A DNA stretch of 47,391 nucleotides, taken from the NCBI GenBank assembly GCA_903844665.1, contig CAIMUS010000040.1, positions 1 through 47,391 of the forward strand. The letters run 5' to 3'. Made by a program: the position numbers and the translations under genes. The notes beneath the pieces were generated by a model. The model saw only the letters and a program-made list of their open reading frames with translations. It was not told the origin of the DNA and ran no database searches. Positions 1 through 7,904 of this stretch are shown in pieces. Position 1 is the stretch's first letter; every line of letters starts with the position of its first letter. The DNA is from an uncultured Pseudomonadota bacterium (GTDB lineage Bacteria; Pseudomonadota; Gammaproteobacteria; Competibacterales; Competibacteraceae).

Positions 1-130
1 GTCCCCGCCGGCCTCAGGGCATTCGACGCCAGTCAACAGCCGGCAAAATGCCGGCGCTACTAGGGAATCCCCGTAGGGGCGGTTCGCGAACCGCCCCTAC
101 GGGCTCAGCCTGTAAAGCGTCCCGACTTAA
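1..130. repeat. Dispersed GCCGGC-type repeat with embedded 28-bp perfect palindrome
   Basis: No gene is visible in positions 1-325. Positions 1-130 hold a composite intergenic repeat: a GCCGGC..GCCGGCGCT hairpin near 40-57, a perfect 28-bp palindrome at 73-100 (core GGTTCGCGAACC), and a tail around 105-135. The hairpin and tail recur at about 46725-46820 with substitutions, and the palindrome recurs twice at 29726-29805. The rest, to 325, is the ilvB leader; I see no convincing promoter there. Confidence 0.75.
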
Positions 131-325
131 GTGGATACCCCCAGGGAGAGGCTGTAAGTTGTTGTTAATTAATTTGTTGTTTTTTCTTGGGCGCGATCGG
201 AAGTATGGTCCAATTCCAGTCAGGCAAGCCTGACGTATACTGGAACCGGCATTACAGAACAACAAAATGATTAGACTTTTTGTGACTTCCCCAGCTGCCC
301 CGCATGCTGCAAGCAGGTAATCAAG

Positions 326-2107
326 ATGTTAAATACCGTTGAGAAACTTGAAGAAAGCCCAGTGCAAGCACCCAAAAGCGGTGCTGGAATCCTCGTGGAC
401 GTGTTAAACGAACTCGGCGTCGATTATCTGTTCGGGCATACCGGGGGCGCTATTATTCCTATCCATGTAGAGCTCAACACCCGGATGGAACAGCATCAGC
501 CGGCGCCACGCTTTGTCCTATTCCGGCAGGAAGGGGGCGCCGGCCATGCCGCCGAGGGTTACGCCAAGGCCAGTGGCAAGGTGGGCGTGGCGCTGGCCAC
601 TTCTGGGCCGGGCTCGACCAATCTGGTCACTCCGATCGCCGACGCTTACAAGGACTCCATCCCTTGTGTGTTCATCACCGGTCAGGTTCCCAGCACCATG
701 ATCGGCAACGACGCCTTCCAGGAAGTGGACATGGTGGGCATCACCCGTCCTATCTCCAAGCATAATTTTCTGATCAAGGATGTCGAGGATCTCGATGGAG
801 TCATGCGGCAGGCGTTTTATATCGCCCGTTCCGGCAGGCCGGGACCGGTCGTGGTGGATATCTGCAAAAATGCGCTGCTCGGCAAAGTGGTCAACGGCCA
901 CAAGGCGCGACTGCTGAAAAGCTACCATCCCGACGTCAAGCTGGATGAAACTGAAGCCCACGCCCTGCTCGAGGGTTTGCTAGCGGCCAAGCGGCCGGTG
1001 ATCAAGGTGGGCGGCGGCGTGATCAGTGCCAACGCCAGCCGGGAATTGCGGCAGTTTATCGATAAATACCAGATTCCCTTCACCCAGACCTTCATGGGCC
1101 TGGGCGCCGTCACTCACGATCATCCGCTGTTCCTGGGGATGCCGGGCATGCACGGCACGGTCGTCGCCAACTACGCCCTGAAGAACGCCGATTTTATTCT
1201 GGCGATCGGTTCAAGATTCGACGACCGGGTGGCGGTCAGGGAGTTCGGGCGGGGCGTCACCGTCGCCCATGTGGATATCGACCATGCCGAACTGGGCAAA
1301 AATATCGCCTCGCGGTTCGAGCTTCAGGCCAACGCCCGTGATTTTCTGAAGTTCGCCAACCGGGTGGATGATATCAAGGCCAAGGATCTGTCCGCCTGGC
1401 ACAAGACCGTGAATGGCTGGCAGGAGCAGTATGCCCTGCGCTACGATCACCAGACTGCCTTCGTCAAGCCGCAATATTTCATCGAGGAACTGTCCCGGCT
1501 GACCAAGCAAACCGCCAACATCATCACCGGGGTAGGCCAGCATCAAATGTGGGCGGCGCTGTTTTACGACTACCAGGAGCCTCGGCAATGGATCAGTTCC
1601 GGTGGTCTGGGCACCATGGGCTTCGGCCTGCCGGCGGCCATCGGCGCTTATTACGGCAATCCGGACAAGACCAACATCCTGATCGACGGTGACGGCAGTT
1701 TCCAGATGAATATCCAGGAACTGGCCACGGTGGCCGCTAACCGCATCCCGGTCAAAGCGTTCATTCTGAACAACGGCTATCTGGGCATGGTCAGGCAATG
1801 GGAGGACATGTTCAGTCAGGGTCACCATTACGAAACCTGCCTGGCGCGCACGATCGAATGCGACCCGGCCTGCGTCAACAATATGGAATGCCGCACGCCC
1901 AATCCCAACTTTCTGCACCTGGACAAGGTGTTTACGGGCATTCATACCCTGCGCATCAACCGCACCGAGCAGGTCATACCCGCCATCGAACAGGTGCTGA
2001 GCGACAGCGATCCTTATGTGGTCGATGTCTGGATCGACCGGGCCGAGGATGTCAAGCCGATGATTCCGCCGGGTGGGACCTTGGATGATATTATTTACGA
2101 AGTGTGA
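326..2107 (+). CDS. ilvB: Acetolactate synthase large-subunit-like ThDP enzyme
   Basis: This is a thiamine-diphosphate enzyme of the acetohydroxyacid synthase family, which condenses pyruvate with pyruvate or 2-ketobutyrate in branched-chain amino acid synthesis. At 593 aa it has the family's normal length. Visible signatures are the catalytic glutamate in FRQEGGAGHAAEGYA (about residues 66-80), the ATSGPGSTN loop, and the ThDP/Mg motif GDGSFQMN ending in LNNGYLGMVRQW (about 453-491). Two features are unusual. A cysteine-bearing segment (CDPACVNNMEC, about 512-522) sits where ordinary IlvB proteins have a short linker before the C-terminal helices. No ilvN regulatory subunit follows; the next gene is convergent. 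It may therefore be a specialised AHAS-like enzyme rather than the main biosynthetic one. Family confidence is high; the exact substrate is uncertain. Confidence 0.85.
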   Translation: MLNTVEKLEESPVQAPKSGAGILVDVLNELGVDYLFGHTGGAIIPIHVELNTRMEQHQPAPRFVLFRQEGGAGHAAEGYAKASGKVGVALATSGPGSTNLVTPIADAYKDSIPCVFITGQVPSTMIGNDAFQEVDMVGITRPISKHNFLIKDVEDLDGVMRQAFYIARSGRPGPVVVDICKNALLGKVVNGHKARLLKSYHPDVKLDETEAHALLEGLLAAKRPVIKVGGGVISANASRELRQFIDKYQIPFTQTFMGLGAVTHDHPLFLGMPGMHGTVVANYALKNADFILAIGSRFDDRVAVREFGRGVTVAHVDIDHAELGKNIASRFELQANARDFLKFANRVDDIKAKDLSAWHKTVNGWQEQYALRYDHQTAFVKPQYFIEELSRLTKQTANIITGVGQHQMWAALFYDYQEPRQWISSGGLGTMGFGLPAAIGAYYGNPDKTNILIDGDGSFQMNIQELATVAANRIPVKAFILNNGYLGMVRQWEDMFSQGHHYETCLARTIECDPACVNNMECRTPNPNFLHLDKVFTGIHTLRINRTEQVIPAIEQVLSDSDPYVVDVWIDRAEDVKPMIPPGGTLDDIIYEV

Positions 2108-2137
2108 GGGATGCTGGCAGGTTGTGGAGTGAGAAAG

Positions 2138-2162
2138 ACAAGGCCGGCTATGCCGGCCTTGT
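2138..2162. terminator. Bidirectional hairpin terminator between ilvB and the methyltransferase
   Basis: A perfect 11-bp stem (ACAAGGCCGGC with its complement) closes a 3-nt loop in the 76-bp gap between two convergent genes. Only short T-runs follow on either side, so efficiency is uncertain. Confidence 0.7.
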
Positions 2163-2183
2163 TATTCAAAGTTGCCATCTCAT

Positions 2184-3479
2184 TCAATGCCCGTCTCCAG
2201 GCCATCGTAAAACGACAACCTCTTCGCGCACTTGTCTTTTAGTAGCTGTGGCGAGTCGGGTACGAAATAAATCGATACTGACCAGTTCGTAGCCTAAAGA
2301 CTGCGCAATATCAGCCAGCAGTTCACCAGTACGAATCATGACCTGAAGATAGGATGCCTGATCTCCTACCACATAACCAAGATAGGCGCCCGGTTTCAGA
2401 AATTGCCTTAGTTCCGCAAGATGGCGCGCCATGCCACCAAAATAAAGTCTGGTAACTCTGCCATACAGCCTTTCAAAACCCGATGTTTTTCCTAGCTCGA
2501 TCCGTCGGTTTTCAATAGCTTCGGCGATAGCCTGAATTTTTGTATTTTCCGAAATCCAGGCATCGTCATCATCGTTTTTGTACACATTACGGGTATTGGA
2601 TCGAAGCAGTTTACTCTTGAGATTTTTTAAGTCTGATTTATTGTTTATAAAGCCGAGCACCACAGATTCGAGGCGCGTAGTGCGCGTATAATCCTTTTCG
2701 TTTGGATAAGGTGGAGACGTGAAGACTGCATCAATGGAATCAGGTTGCAAAATACGATCAAATTGCCGTGAATCAGCAAGATAGACTACTGCTGGAGCAT
2801 CGGCCATTTTGGTGGAACGAATATCATTGGCAATCTTAGACACTGTGTTAAGCCAGCTTTCTATCACTGGCGCATCAAGCTTCTTCTTGCGATCGACACC
2901 GACCTCTGGACCAAAACTTAAATTACTTGAGGAAACCAGAGACTTTGCCAAAGCCACCAATTCATGTCGATAAAATTGATCGTTCTTCAATCTGTTTAAT
3001 TGCTCCAGCAATACAAGAGATTTATGCAGAGGAAGCGGGCTGATTGAATCTTTCAGCAGTAATTCAAATGCTTCTAGTGGTAGCGTGCGCAGAGCAGTAC
3101 TTTGGTTTTTTAATTCTCTTAGCGCAGACTCAGAAACAATTCGAGCATGCGTTATCAAATTATCGGAGTCAATATTCCAATCGACTTTAGCACTACTCGC
3201 AAGATAAGCTATCGGGTTCGCTTCAATACCGATGCTTTTGATACCATTTAATTTAGCTTCTACAATAGTCGTACCAGTTCCGCAAAAAGGGTCCAGGAGA
3301 GTATGTTCACTTTTTAATCCAAATTTTTGGATATATTCCTGAACTAAATGAGGAGGAAAAGAAAGAACGAATCGATACCAATCATGGAAGGCACGATCAT
3401 TCGAACCTATTTTATTAACGATGCTGTTTTTTCTGATCTCAACCGGCTTCCCTTCATTGAAGGGTAAATTCATTTGCAT
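2184..3479 (-). CDS. Orphan DNA methyltransferase (N4-cytosine/N6-adenine type)
   Basis: A 431-aa S-adenosylmethionine-dependent DNA amino-methyltransferase. The SAM-binding motif I is LLDPFCGTGTT (about residues 60-70), with the acidic ligand strand IGIEANP downstream. The catalytic motif IV is FTSPPYPNEKDY (about 250), an SPPY variant typical of amino-methyltransferases. The motif order is I then IV, with a long helical region between. No restriction endonuclease or specificity gene is adjacent, so it is either a solitary regulatory methylase or a remnant of a restriction-modification or BREX-like locus. The gene is visibly more AT-rich than ilvB and the chaperone genes, which suggests acquisition by transfer. 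Target sequence cannot be read from the protein. Confidence 0.85.
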   Translation of the reverse strand: MQMNLPFNEGKPVEIRKNSIVNKIGSNDRAFHDWYRFVLSFPPHLVQEYIQKFGLKSEHTLLDPFCGTGTTIVEAKLNGIKSIGIEANPIAYLASSAKVDWNIDSDNLITHARIVSESALRELKNQSTALRTLPLEAFELLLKDSISPLPLHKSLVLLEQLNRLKNDQFYRHELVALAKSLVSSSNLSFGPEVGVDRKKKLDAPVIESWLNTVSKIANDIRSTKMADAPAVVYLADSRQFDRILQPDSIDAVFTSPPYPNEKDYTRTTRLESVVLGFINNKSDLKNLKSKLLRSNTRNVYKNDDDDAWISENTKIQAIAEAIENRRIELGKTSGFERLYGRVTRLYFGGMARHLAELRQFLKPGAYLGYVVGDQASYLQVMIRTGELLADIAQSLGYELVSIDLFRTRLATATKRQVREEVVVLRWPGDGH

Positions 3480-3604
3480 TATAAAACCACCTTATGCTGA
3501 TTTATCCACAAAGCTCTCTGTGAACACCACGGTATCGTACTCTTATCAATTATAGACCATCGCTGCTACTCTACGGCGAAATACACGAGCACAGCAGCCG
3601 CACT

Positions 3605-3672
3605 GTCGGGTTACGGCGCGCCCGCCGCTTCATGCCAGCTCCCACGGTTCGCCGCCAGGCGCGCCTAACCCG
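3605..3672. repeat. REP-like inverted repeat
   Basis: In the 260-bp gap between the methyltransferase and cbpM, the motif GTCGGGTTACGGCGCGCC is followed by its near-complement GGCGCGCCTAACCCGAC, giving a large imperfect hairpin. No gene is visible in the gap. Confidence 0.6.
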
Positions 3673-3739
3673 ACCTACTTTGCACTAACGACCTTCACGA
3701 ATTTGATTCAAGGTGCTCATCGGTTAATTCTCCAAAGTG

Positions 3740-4057
3740 TTAAATTCCACCACGCTGCCGGTACAGCCGCCTGAGTTCCTCCAGTTCCTCCAGTAAGTCC
3801 AGCACCAGGGCCGCGCCCGGCAGGTTGATCCGTAAATCCCGCTGCAACTGCAAGGCGATCTGCACCCGCCTGACGCTCATGCCACGGAACCGCCATTCCC
3901 TGGGATGGGCGCCCTGCGGCTCGACCACGCCTTCGTCCACCATGGCGATGATACTTTCGGCATTCACCCCGCACAGACGGCACAGCTCCCGCAGACTGAG
4001 CAGCAACTCATCGTCCAGCACGATGCCGGTCAATAATTTCGTCATATCCTGTCTCAT
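3740..4057 (-). CDS. cbpM: Chaperone modulator CbpM
   Basis: A 105-aa protein matching CbpM, the MerR-like helix-turn-helix modulator that binds the J domain of CbpA and inhibits its co-chaperone and DNA-binding activity. Visible features are the N-terminal LRELCRLCGVNAESIIAMV helix-turn-helix segment and a C-terminal leucine-rich helix (LDLLEELEELRRLYRQ). It lies 4 bp downstream of cbpA on the same strand, the usual cbpA-cbpM order, so the pair is almost certainly co-transcribed. An alternative start four codons in (MTKLL, 4045) is possible. Confidence 0.9.
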   Translation of the reverse strand: MRQDMTKLLTGIVLDDELLLSLRELCRLCGVNAESIIAMVDEGVVEPQGAHPREWRFRGMSVRRVQIALQLQRDLRINLPGAALVLDLLEELEELRRLYRQRGGI

Positions 4058-4061
4058 GGCG

Positions 4062-5009
4062 TTACACCCCCAAGGCTTCCCGTGGATTCAGTGGCAGTTT
4101 TTCCGCCATCGTCCGGTACAGCGCCTTGGCTTCCGGCGTATCCGCCGGCGGCGTCACCAGGCGCAGCACCACGTACTGATCTCCCGGTGTCTTGCCAGGC
4201 AGCCCTCTACCCTTCAGTCGCAGCTTGGTTCCTGTCTGGGAACCCGGCGGAATCTTGAGTTCCACCTTGCCGCCCAGCGTCGGCACCACCACCGCCCCAC
4301 CGAGGGCCGCCTCCCAGGGCGTTACCGGCAATTCCAGGTAAATGTCATGCTTCTCGGCGCGGAACAGCGGATTCGGTTGAAATTCCACCTCCAGGTATAG
4401 ATCGCCGTTGGGACCGCCACCGAAACCGGCGCCGCCTTGACCTGCCAGCCGAATCCGCTGCCCCGCCATGATCCCCTTGGGGATCTTGACGTTCAAGGTT
4501 CGGGGCTGGCCGATAATATTGCCCTGGGCATCCAGTTCAGGGATGGTGAGCGTAATCGTGCGCGTGGCGCCATGATAGGCATCTTCCAGGTCCACCAGAA
4601 TTTTGGCATGCTGGTCGGAACCACGGGCGCGGAAGGTGGCGTGCTCAAAGTGCTCCCCACCCCGGCCGCCGTGGCCGAAGATGCTCCTGAAGAAATCGCT
4701 GAACTGGCCGGGATCGGCTTCCGTATAACCGCCGCCCCTGAAGTCGAACTCCTTGCTCCAATCCGGCGGTGGATGGAACTCCTGCCCCGCTTTCCACTGT
4801 TTGCCGACCTGGTCATACGCAGTGCGTTTTTCGGGATCTTTCAATACCTCGTAAGCCTCGCCAACTTCCTTGAAACGCGCCTCGGCGTCCTTTTCCTTGC
4901 TCACGTCGGGATGATACTTACGCGCCAGTTTGCGATAGGCGCGCTTGATATCGTCCTGGGTGGCTTCGCGGGGCACGCCAAGGATTTGATAGTAGTCTTT
5001 AAATTCCAT
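4062..5009 (-). CDS. cbpA: Curved-DNA-binding protein CbpA (DnaJ-type co-chaperone)
   Basis: A 315-aa class II J-protein that stimulates DnaK ATPase activity and binds curved DNA. The J domain occupies about residues 1-70 and has the essential HPD motif in KYHPDVSKE. A Gly/Phe/His-rich linker follows (about 75-130), then two substrate-binding beta-barrel domains (from ILVDLEDAYHGATR to the C-terminus). The zinc-finger repeats of true DnaJ are absent, which separates it from DnaJ. It is followed by cbpM and preceded on the same strand by an Hsp20 gene, forming a small stress-chaperone locus. Confidence 0.93.
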   Translation of the reverse strand: MEFKDYYQILGVPREATQDDIKRAYRKLARKYHPDVSKEKDAEARFKEVGEAYEVLKDPEKRTAYDQVGKQWKAGQEFHPPPDWSKEFDFRGGGYTEADPGQFSDFFRSIFGHGGRGGEHFEHATFRARGSDQHAKILVDLEDAYHGATRTITLTIPELDAQGNIIGQPRTLNVKIPKGIMAGQRIRLAGQGGAGFGGGPNGDLYLEVEFQPNPLFRAEKHDIYLELPVTPWEAALGGAVVVPTLGGKVELKIPPGSQTGTKLRLKGRGLPGKTPGDQYVVLRLVTPPADTPEAKALYRTMAEKLPLNPREALGV

Positions 5010-5111
5010 GGATCACCCGTTATGCAGCGAACGGTGGCGCGGCGATCCACTGAGGGACCGCCGCCGACGAGGTTAAGCAAAAGCCGTCAAGCTCCCGTGC
5101 TATCGGCCCGA

Positions 5112-5555
5112 TCAGCCTTCCACCGTGATCTTACGCGGCTGGGTGGCGGAGCCTTTGGGCACGGTCACTTCCAGCACGCCGTTGGTGTACTTGGCGCTGA
5201 CCTTATCGGTTTCCACGGTTTCGGGCAAGGAGAAGCGCCGCAGGAAGGCGCCGCGTACCCGCTCGACGCGCCGGTACTTCTCGGTCTCTTCCTTGGTCTC
5301 GGACACCCGCTGGCCTTTGAGAGTCAGCACACCTTTCTCCAGGGTGATTTCGATGTCCTTGGACTCGACGCCGGGCAGGTCGGCCTGAATGATATAGGCA
5401 TTCTCTTCTTCCTTGATGTCCACCGCCGGCGCCCAGTCGCTGGTCGTGAGGTTGCTGGTTTCTTCATCGCCGAAGCGGCCGGTGCCGAACAGCCGGTTGA
5501 CTTCGCGCTGTAACTGGTTCAACACATTGAAAGGTTCATAACGTACGATAGCCAT
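5112..5555 (-). CDS. Hsp20-family small heat-shock protein
   Basis: A 147-aa alpha-crystallin-type holdase that binds unfolding proteins in the cytoplasm. The N-terminus MAIVRYEPFNVLNQLQREVN is typical of bacterial class A small heat-shock proteins. The crystallin domain runs from WAPAVDIKEEENAY to the end and contains the conserved AxxxNGVLEVTVPK strand near the C-terminus. I chose the ATG at 5555 because the conserved N-terminus begins there and a GGAGA ribosome-binding site lies 6 nt upstream; a longer reading from 5588 would add an unconserved extension. It sits 102 bp upstream of cbpA on the same strand and has its own sigma32-like promoter. Confidence 0.93.
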   Translation of the reverse strand: MAIVRYEPFNVLNQLQREVNRLFGTGRFGDEETSNLTTSDWAPAVDIKEEENAYIIQADLPGVESKDIEITLEKGVLTLKGQRVSETKEETEKYRRVERVRGAFLRRFSLPETVETDKVSAKYTNGVLEVTVPKGSATQPRKITVEG

Positions 5556-5613
5556 GGTTGTCTCTCCACTTAAGGTTAGGTTCAGCAAGGAATGGCCTTG
5601 CTTTCACCAAGAG

Positions 5614-5641
5614 ATATAGGGCTGGCTCGCGGAAATTCAAG
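5614..5641 (-). promoter_or_regulatory. Putative sigma32 (heat-shock) promoter of hsp20
   Basis: Read on the minus strand, CTTGAAT (5641-5635) and CCCTATAT (5621-5614) are separated by 13 nt. This is close to the RpoH consensus CTTGAAA-N13-15-CCCCATNT. It lies about 60 bp upstream of the Hsp20 start, a fitting distance and gene. Confidence 0.6.
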
Positions 5642-5853
5642 GAATCTGAAGCTATAGTTTTTGCAAAGCACGACCATAGCCGGCGGCGGCTTATCGCGAC
5701 AGCGGCGCCGTCATTCTGGATACGGCAAGCGGGGGCAGCATCGGCTTTCGCCTGCGGAACGGCGGCCTTCAACCGGAACTGTACCGCCAGCAGCGGCGGC
5801 GTTATTGGCAGTTGCCGGTGGAAGAAGGGTAGTGGTCTCAACCGGTAGTAAAC

Positions 5854-6171
5854 CTACAGAGCACGTGCGTCCTGTTCCTCTGTGGGTATCACATTAACCC
5901 TAAAATCCACGCGCTGATTGAGACGGTTTAAGATGGCTATCAGCCGGTCAATAGTAAAGCGGTCGAGCTTGACGCGGCGGATACGGGAAAAATCACTGTG
6001 AGCGATCCCCGTTTGGGCCTCCGCCTGCCGGGTCGAGAGGCCCTGATCGTCCAGAATGCCGATGATCTTGGCGGCCAGAATGCTCTTAAGCTGTTCCACG
6101 TCGGCATTGGGATGGCCAAAGTCCCGAAAGACGTTCCCACTTCCACGGACCAATTCAAGTTCTTCTGTCAT
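5854..6171 (-). CDS. HigA/XRE-type antitoxin
   Basis: A 105-aa helix-turn-helix protein of the XRE antitoxin type paired with phage-Gp49/HigB-like toxins. The HTH is visible at LSTRQAEAQTGIAHSDFSRIR followed by the KLDRFTIDRLIAILN helix. Such proteins neutralise the partner toxin and repress their own operon. The start ATG overlaps the toxin stop as ATGA (6168-6171), so translation is probably coupled. The toxin is upstream, the usual HigBA order. A perfect 14-bp palindrome just ahead of the toxin is the likely operator. Confidence 0.85.
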   Translation of the reverse strand: MTEELELVRGSGNVFRDFGHPNADVEQLKSILAAKIIGILDDQGLSTRQAEAQTGIAHSDFSRIRRVKLDRFTIDRLIAILNRLNQRVDFRVNVIPTEEQDARAL

Positions 6172-6516
6172 TTCAGTATCTCCTTCAATCTCTTGAGGCG
6201 CGTTCGGATCAGGTCAACTTCCATCTGTGGCGTTTTGATACCGGTTTTCGATTTCTTCTGGAAAGCATGGATGACCCAAATATCGGCGCCGAGTTGCACA
6301 GCATACACAACGCGGTATGCCTCTCCTCCTGTACCGCAAGGCCACTTCAAACACGCCGGAACCAAGCCCCTGCATAGGCTTGGCGAAGTCGGCCTTTCGT
6401 CCTTCGGCGGCCAGAGTCAAGGCCCGTTCGATCTCCAGACGTGCCCCGTCCGGAAAGGCTTCAAAGTCTTTCCATGCGGCCTTGAGCCACGAGATTGGCC
6501 TTGTGTCTCTAATCAT
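6168..6516 (-). pseudogene. HigB/Gp49-like RelE-fold toxin, frameshifted
   Basis: The N-terminal half (MIRDTRPISWLKAAWKDF... through FEVALRYR, from 6516) and the C-terminal half (GGEAYRVVYAVQ...RLKRLKEILK, ending at 6168) are in different frames but together make one complete RelE/HigB-family mRNA interferase of about 115 aa. The break lies at the tandem AGG-AGG arginine codons (minus strand, plus positions 6325-6330), and a single-base (+1) shift restores the family sequence. It could be a disabling mutation, a sequencing error, or programmed +1 frameshifting, because AGG-AGG is a known shift-prone pair. The intact antitoxin immediately downstream overlaps its stop. Confidence 0.75.
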
Positions 6517-6526
6517 GCACGAACGG

Positions 6527-6540
6527 TGTCATATATGACA
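6527..6540. promoter_or_regulatory. Palindromic operator of the HigBA-like module
   Basis: TGTCATATATGACA is a perfect 14-bp palindrome 10 bp upstream of the toxin start. Position and symmetry suit autoregulation by the downstream HTH antitoxin. Confidence 0.55.
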
Positions 6541-6693
6541 ACACTTGTCAATAGCATTTATGCTGCGCTTGGCTGCCAGATCGTTTATACTAACCTAGCC
6601 TTTCTAGTCAACATGCTGCTGTATAATTACCGTTGGCGATTTATGCAGGAACTATAAATTGTTCGTATATATCAGAAAAAAAGGCTAAAAAAT

Positions 6694-7533
6694 ATGAGCT
6701 TAACCGATATCACCAACATCGCAACCGTAGTCGCTCTCGTGCTTGCAATTGGGCAGACCTTGTTAGCACACCGTCAAACCAAGGATTTATCGTTCATTAG
6801 TGATACTGCTCGTCGTCAGATGGAGGAGTTGTCATCCATTAGTGATACTGCTCGTCGTCAGATGGAGGAGTTGTCATCCATTAGTGATACTGCTCGTCGT
6901 CAGACTGATGAGTTATCGTTCATTAGTAATGCTCTCTCTACCAAATATCTGGGTTCGTTTCCCGAATACCTTACTCAATTGAATAGCCTTGTCGAGAATA
7001 CCAAGCGTGATCTGTTGATACTCTCTACGATTCCATCTCACGGTGTATTCAGTGACCATGAGGAATGGTTTAAAAGAAAGCAGGCGTTGGAGGATGCCCT
7101 TCATCGTAAGGTGAAGGTAAATTGTGTCTTCGCCAACGCCTCTAAACGAGAAGAGCACCGTCGTAATCAATTCCGCGATGCCCTTGCGAATTGGAGTGCT
7201 TGGCGATCCAACCCGGTGAATGCAGCGAGACTTCAGCAAATTGTAGATAGATTCGGCGACGGTGGCAGTATCCAGGAATTGACTTCTGACCAGTTTTTAA
7301 ATTTACTTGAGACGGCCTCCATTCAGGAACTGGAAAGAACGTACAAAGGTGCAGCGATAATAACCCAAATTCATTTTCGTCCTCCACTGTATATGTGGAT
7401 TGCCGACGGCAAGGAAGCAATATTCGCGTTCTGGACAACGAGACCTAATCATGCAGCCCAGGCTTTTTGGACAACAGATGTGCGACTCATCGATGCGTTG
7501 GCCAAGATACATCAAGAGTACTGTTCAGCTTAG
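6694..7533 (+). CDS. Unknown membrane-anchored coiled-coil protein
   Basis: A 279-aa protein I do not recognise. Residues about 8-26 (IATVVALVLAIGQTLLAHRQ) look like a single N-terminal membrane segment. This is followed by about three to four 14-residue units of the type LSSISDTARRQMEE, i.e. paired heptads, predicted to form a coiled coil. The DNA has two identical 42-bp units here (6802-6885). The remaining 190 residues are a soluble alpha/beta domain with LLILSTIP, KVKVNCVFANASKR and a C-terminal YMWIADGKEAIFAF strand pair. This loosely recalls phospholipase-D-like effector domains, but the HKD motif is absent. It sits between toxin-antitoxin modules and is AT-richer than the core genes, so it is probably accessory. 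A sensor or defence role is only a guess. Confidence 0.7.
   Translation: MSLTDITNIATVVALVLAIGQTLLAHRQTKDLSFISDTARRQMEELSSISDTARRQMEELSSISDTARRQTDELSFISNALSTKYLGSFPEYLTQLNSLVENTKRDLLILSTIPSHGVFSDHEEWFKRKQALEDALHRKVKVNCVFANASKREEHRRNQFRDALANWSAWRSNPVNAARLQQIVDRFGDGGSIQELTSDQFLNLLETASIQELERTYKGAAIITQIHFRPPLYMWIADGKEAIFAFWTTRPNHAAQAFWTTDVRLIDALAKIHQEYCSA
6802..6885 (+). repeat. Two identical 42-bp in-frame coding repeats
   Basis: Units 6802-6843 and 6844-6885 appear identical by eye, and a diverging third begins at 6886. Each encodes 14 residues, two heptads, so copy-number change would alter coiled-coil length without losing frame. Confidence 0.85.
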
Positions 7534-7574
7534 CAGTAAGGTGCAGCGTCTAATGAAAGTCAGGAGGTCACTAC

Positions 7575-7628
7575 ATGAAGGCTGCGGAATTGCGGTTGTT
7601 GCTGGAGGAGTTGAGTTCGGGGTCGTAG
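7575..7628 (+). other. 17-codon reading frame with a strong ribosome-binding site
   Basis: AGGAGG lies 7 nt upstream of an ATG that opens a short frame (MKAAELRLLLEELSSGS) ending at TAG 7626-7628, 42 bp before the DUF433 gene. It may be the stump of a truncated gene or a small leader peptide. Coding status is uncertain. Confidence 0.3.
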
Positions 7629-7670
7629 TGTCCAAGGATACACCATATAACTGTTTTCAGAGGCGATTCC

Positions 7671-7904
7671 ATGATAGACAAAATTACCGTCAACCCAACA
7701 ATACACTTCGGAAAGCCTTGCGTAGCGGGCACCCGTATCACCGTGCAAAACGTTCTCGAACTGCTTAACGAAGGGCTTTCTTTCGAGGAAATCATCCGGG
7801 ATTATTACCCGGACCTTAACGTTGAGGACATCCGGGCGTGCCTTCAGTATGCGATTGCACTGGTGACGGCTGAAGAAATTCACCTCACGGCGGCATCCGC
7901 ATGA
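7671..7904 (+). CDS. DUF433 antitoxin
   Basis: A 77-aa DUF433 protein with the signature NPTIHFGKPCVAGTRITV and the DYYPDLNVEDIRACLQYA helix. DUF433 proteins have a winged-helix-like fold and are regularly encoded just upstream of DUF5615 PIN-like proteins as type II antitoxins. The next gene is exactly such a partner and overlaps it by 4 bp (ATGA), so the two are translated together. Confidence 0.9.
   Translation: MIDKITVNPTIHFGKPCVAGTRITVQNVLELLNEGLSFEEIIRDYYPDLNVEDIRACLQYAIALVTAEEIHLTAASA

Noticed and set aside
4437-5513. 358-aa plus-strand frame opposite cbpA and hsp20
   Set aside because: Antisense shadow spanning two real genes.
5680-5832. Open frame of 50 codons reading AYRDSGAVILDTASGG... 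ending at TAG 5830
   Set aside because: Protein-like composition suggests a gene remnant, but it has no start codon, no ribosome-binding site and no family I recognise.
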